Of a stretch of 31,279 nucleotides of DNA, positions 29,719-31,279 are shown in pieces. How positions within the stretch are numbered: position 1 is the stretch's first letter; each line of letters begins with the position of its first letter. Source of the stretch: Stentor coeruleus (taxonomy: Eukaryota; Ciliophora; Heterotrichea; Heterotrichida; Stentoridae); the NCBI GenBank assembly GCA_001970955.1, contig MPUH01000868.1:1-31279 (forward strand), given 5' to 3'. The notes below the pieces were generated by a model. The model saw only the letters and a list, made by a program, of their open reading frames with translations, did not search any database and was not told the origin of the DNA. A program made the position numbers and the translations under genes.

Positions 29719-30300
29719 CTAATGAATAATCATAGCATAAGCAATACTTACTAAAATCCCACAACAAGTCATCATCCCAAACACTCTAGTAATCTTATAC
29801 CAAACATAAATATTCTTACCAATACATTTCCCAAATATCAAACTATGAAATTTTTTCTCTCTAATACATAAATCACATTCAATACAATGAAGACTTCCTT
29901 CTTCTTTAAGTACTTCACATACTCTACAGAATTTTCTATCAGTAAAATGTTTAAGAATATCTTGTTGTGACATACTTATAGGGAATTGGATTCCTGGATC
30001 AGCAAGACCTGTATATAAAAAAGAAATTACAAAGAGAATATAAGAAATCCAAGTAAAAATGCTTAATTCAGGGGTCATTAGATGCTGTGCAGATATGATG
30101 AATAGGAAAATTATGCAAAGAAAACATAGGGTGAAGCCTAAAAAGTAGATCCCTAAATGAATTTTACATTGTGGGCCAAGGATAAAAAGAGGAAATCCTG
30201 AAGATGAGTAGATAAAACCTTCACAGTTCCCGAGGGTACTGTGCCACACTCGGCGCCTTGGCATAGGAATATAGTCTTTTACTTCAAGGTTTGAAGCCAT
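29719..30300 (-). CDS. DHHC-family protein without the DHHC motif (pseudo-palmitoyltransferase)
   Basis: A 193-residue protein with the layout of protein S-acyltransferases: two membrane helices (about 47-72 and 78-98), a DPG motif (101-103), a Cys-rich domain (125-163) and a third helix (170-192). The domain spacing is canonical: C125-x2-C128-x9-H138-C139-x2-C142-x2-C145-x4-[DHHC site]-x5-C159-x3-N163. At the DHHC site, residues 150-153 read K-F-H-S. The catalytic Cys, first His and Asp are lost, while the second His, a zinc ligand in known DHHC structures, is kept. The usual fourth helix and TTxE region are missing because the stop follows TM3. It cannot use the normal acyl-Cys mechanism; it may be a regulatory or scaffolding relative, or a gene early in decay. 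It is the last intact gene before a probable telomere. Confidence 0.8.
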   Translation of the reverse strand: MASNLEVKDYIPMPRRRVWHSTLGNCEGFIYSSSGFPLFILGPQCKIHLGIYFLGFTLCFLCIIFLFIISAQHLMTPELSIFTWISYILFVISFLYTGLADPGIQFPISMSQQDILKHFTDRKFCRVCEVLKEEGSLHCIECDLCIREKKFHSLIFGKCIGKNIYVWYKITRVFGMMTCCGILVSIAYAMIIH

Positions 30301-30369
30301 TTTGATAATAATTTACATTAAAGAATTAGGTTTGGCAACAGAAAAACCTTTTAGTAAAACCTGAAATCG

Positions 30370-30895
30370 GCTTAAAAAGAAACTTGAAGAGCTTTCTGAA
30401 GAAATCACAAACCTTTATGGATTTTCAGAAGACTCAACAATGTAATTTTTATATATTCCCAATTAGAGATTGAAAAAGCAAATGCACAATTGAAGATTTT
30501 GAATTAGTCTAGAGGTTTATTGAGAATAAATTATCAGCAGCTGAAGAAAATCCTATTTATATATAAAATTCTAAAGAGTTTTTATGTCATAATGAAAATC
30601 TATAGATGGCTTTTTAAGATCAGTATCAATTATTAAAATGCAAGTTTCAGGTATGAATAATGAATTAAAANGATGGCTTTTTAAGATCAGTATCAATTAT
30701 TAAAATGCAAGTTTCAGGTATGAATAATGAATTAAAAGAACATAATTCTATATTAGAAGAAATTTAAGCTGAAGTTAGGGGAAAAATCTTGGGCTTTTTG
30801 ATGATAAGTTTAAAAGATTATCAGTTATGACGAATTATACTTCAGATAGTTGTTTTATGGTAATGATATGTTTTGTTCTTTATATTAATTATAGT
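30370..30895 (+). pseudogene. Decayed coiled-coil gene with UAA/UAG at apparent Gln positions
   Basis: The + strand reads as one coiled-coil protein if about four frameshifts are accepted. Successive pieces are LKKKLEELSEEITNLYGFSE, then SQLEIEKANAQL, then EDFELV(stop)RFIENKLSAAEEN from 30492, then MNNELKEHNSILEEI(stop)AEV, then DDKFKRLSVMTNYTS. Joints are near 30433, 30491, 30635 and 30785. In the best stretch (30492-30640) the in-frame stops are TAG at 30510, TAA at 30564, TAG at 30603 and TAA at 30615, all one C-to-T change from a Gln codon; CAA and CAG also occur. No start is visible. It is most simply a pseudogene. An origin from a genome with reassigned UAR is the alternative. The N join at 30671 lies inside it. 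Confidence 0.6.
30605..30737. repeat. 66-bp exact duplication around a single N (assembly join)
   Basis: Bases 30605-30670 and 30672-30737 are identical with one N at 30671 between them. As at 5594, this is the signature of two overlapping contig ends placed next to each other without merging, so one copy should be ignored. Confidence 0.85.
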
Positions 30896-31246
30896 ATATA
30901 TTAAGGTAAATAGATTATAATAAGATGATTTATTGATATATGATTTTGAAGTTTTTTATGATGATAAGAAAGTTGTTTTGTAGGTAAAAGAGGTAGTGGT
31001 TTGATAAATTTTTGTGTTTGATTGTATTAGAGGTAGATTTTTTTTTTTTGGATATGGGTTTGCGAATAGAATCATAATTTTTAGTTTTTGTATGTGTGTG
31101 CTGGAAATTGTTTTGTTTTGAGGTTAAATTCTTTTAATAATTGTATAGGGTGATGAAGTTTAGAGATAGTAAGAGGGTTTTTATAATTTTGAAATATAAT
31201 TTTTTAATAGAGTAGGTATTAGATATCTATATGTATGTCGATTCTG

Positions 31247-31279
31247 CTAGGGTGTTAGGGTGTTAGGACAAATTGTTAG
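31247..31279 (+). repeat. Telomere-like TGTTAGGG repeats at right edge
   Basis: The sequence reads CTAGGG, TGTTAGGG (31253-31260), TGTTAGG (31261-31267), a six-base interruption, then TGTTAG at the very end. The 8-mer is the complement of CCCTAACA, the heterotrich telomere unit. The G-rich strand runs 5' to 3' toward the right end, as it should at a chromosome end. It is short and imperfect, so it could also be an internal telomeric tract. Confidence 0.6.

Larger units (their letters stand above)
30301..31279. other. Subtelomere-like terminal region
   Basis: From the start of the DHHC-like gene to the right edge there is no intact gene. It holds a decayed coiled-coil gene, a contig join and, at the end, telomere-like repeats. 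From about 30840 on the + strand is T/G-rich and C-poor, with T runs and no credible open frame. Confidence 0.5.

Noticed and set aside
1..31279. Genetic code with TGA as Trp (Blepharisma-like) or UAR as Gln for the whole window
   Set aside because: All intact genes, including a 2,616-codon frame, read through cleanly with the standard code and end in TAA or TAG at sensible places.
1..31279. tRNA genes, rRNA, CRISPR arrays, transposons
   Set aside because: I looked for T-loop/A-box patterns, regular spaced repeats and transposase or reverse-transcriptase motifs and saw none; a tRNA scan could still find one I missed.

Overview
The window looks like macronuclear DNA of a heterotrich ciliate, most likely Stentor or a close relative. 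It is very AT-rich and gene-dense. All long reading frames use the standard code: 13 stop codons are visible (10 TAA, 3 TAG, no TGA). Two genes become complete only if a 15-nt or 16-nt GT...AG intron is removed, and introns of that size are a heterotrich hallmark. The right edge carries TGTTAGGG repeats (complement CCCTAACA, the heterotrich telomere unit) in the orientation expected at a chromosome end. I recognise no virus, bacterial island, CRISPR array, rRNA or tRNA.

Layout, left to right: a partial C2H2 zinc-finger gene running off the left edge (-); a cyclic-nucleotide-binding-domain K+ channel (+); an eIF3f-like MPN protein (-); an ArfGAP whose 5' end is disturbed by an assembly join (-); a small ciliate protein with a GGLG motif (+); a decayed coiled-coil fragment (-); a coiled-coil protein with an MGC lipidation N-terminus (-); NRF-6-like acyltransferase 1 (+); a coiled-coil protein with a 15-nt intron (-); a tandem CCCH zinc-finger protein (-); a 2,616-residue BEACH/WD40 protein (-); NRF-6-like acyltransferases 2 (+) and 3 (-), facing tail to tail; a leucine-rich-repeat protein with a 16-nt intron (+); a DHHC-family protein that has lost its catalytic motif (-); a decayed coiled-coil gene (+); and telomere-like repeats.

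The genes do not form an operon or one pathway. Several belong to membrane traffic and membrane modification (ArfGAP, BEACH, the DHHC-like protein, three multipass acyltransferases). Two are gene-expression factors (eIF3f-like, CCCH). The acyltransferases are a locally duplicated family, and copy 1 has lost two family motifs that copies 2 and 3 keep.

The best leads are the DHHC pseudoenzyme beside a probable telomere, a subtelomeric coding relic in which UAA/UAG sits where Gln would fit, and a GC-skew pattern shared by essentially all intergenic gaps (G-rich on the left, C-rich on the right of the + strand), which suggests transcription-linked strand-biased mutation outward from both ends of each gene. 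Three single Ns mark contig joins with unmerged overlapping copies, one inside the ArfGAP gene.
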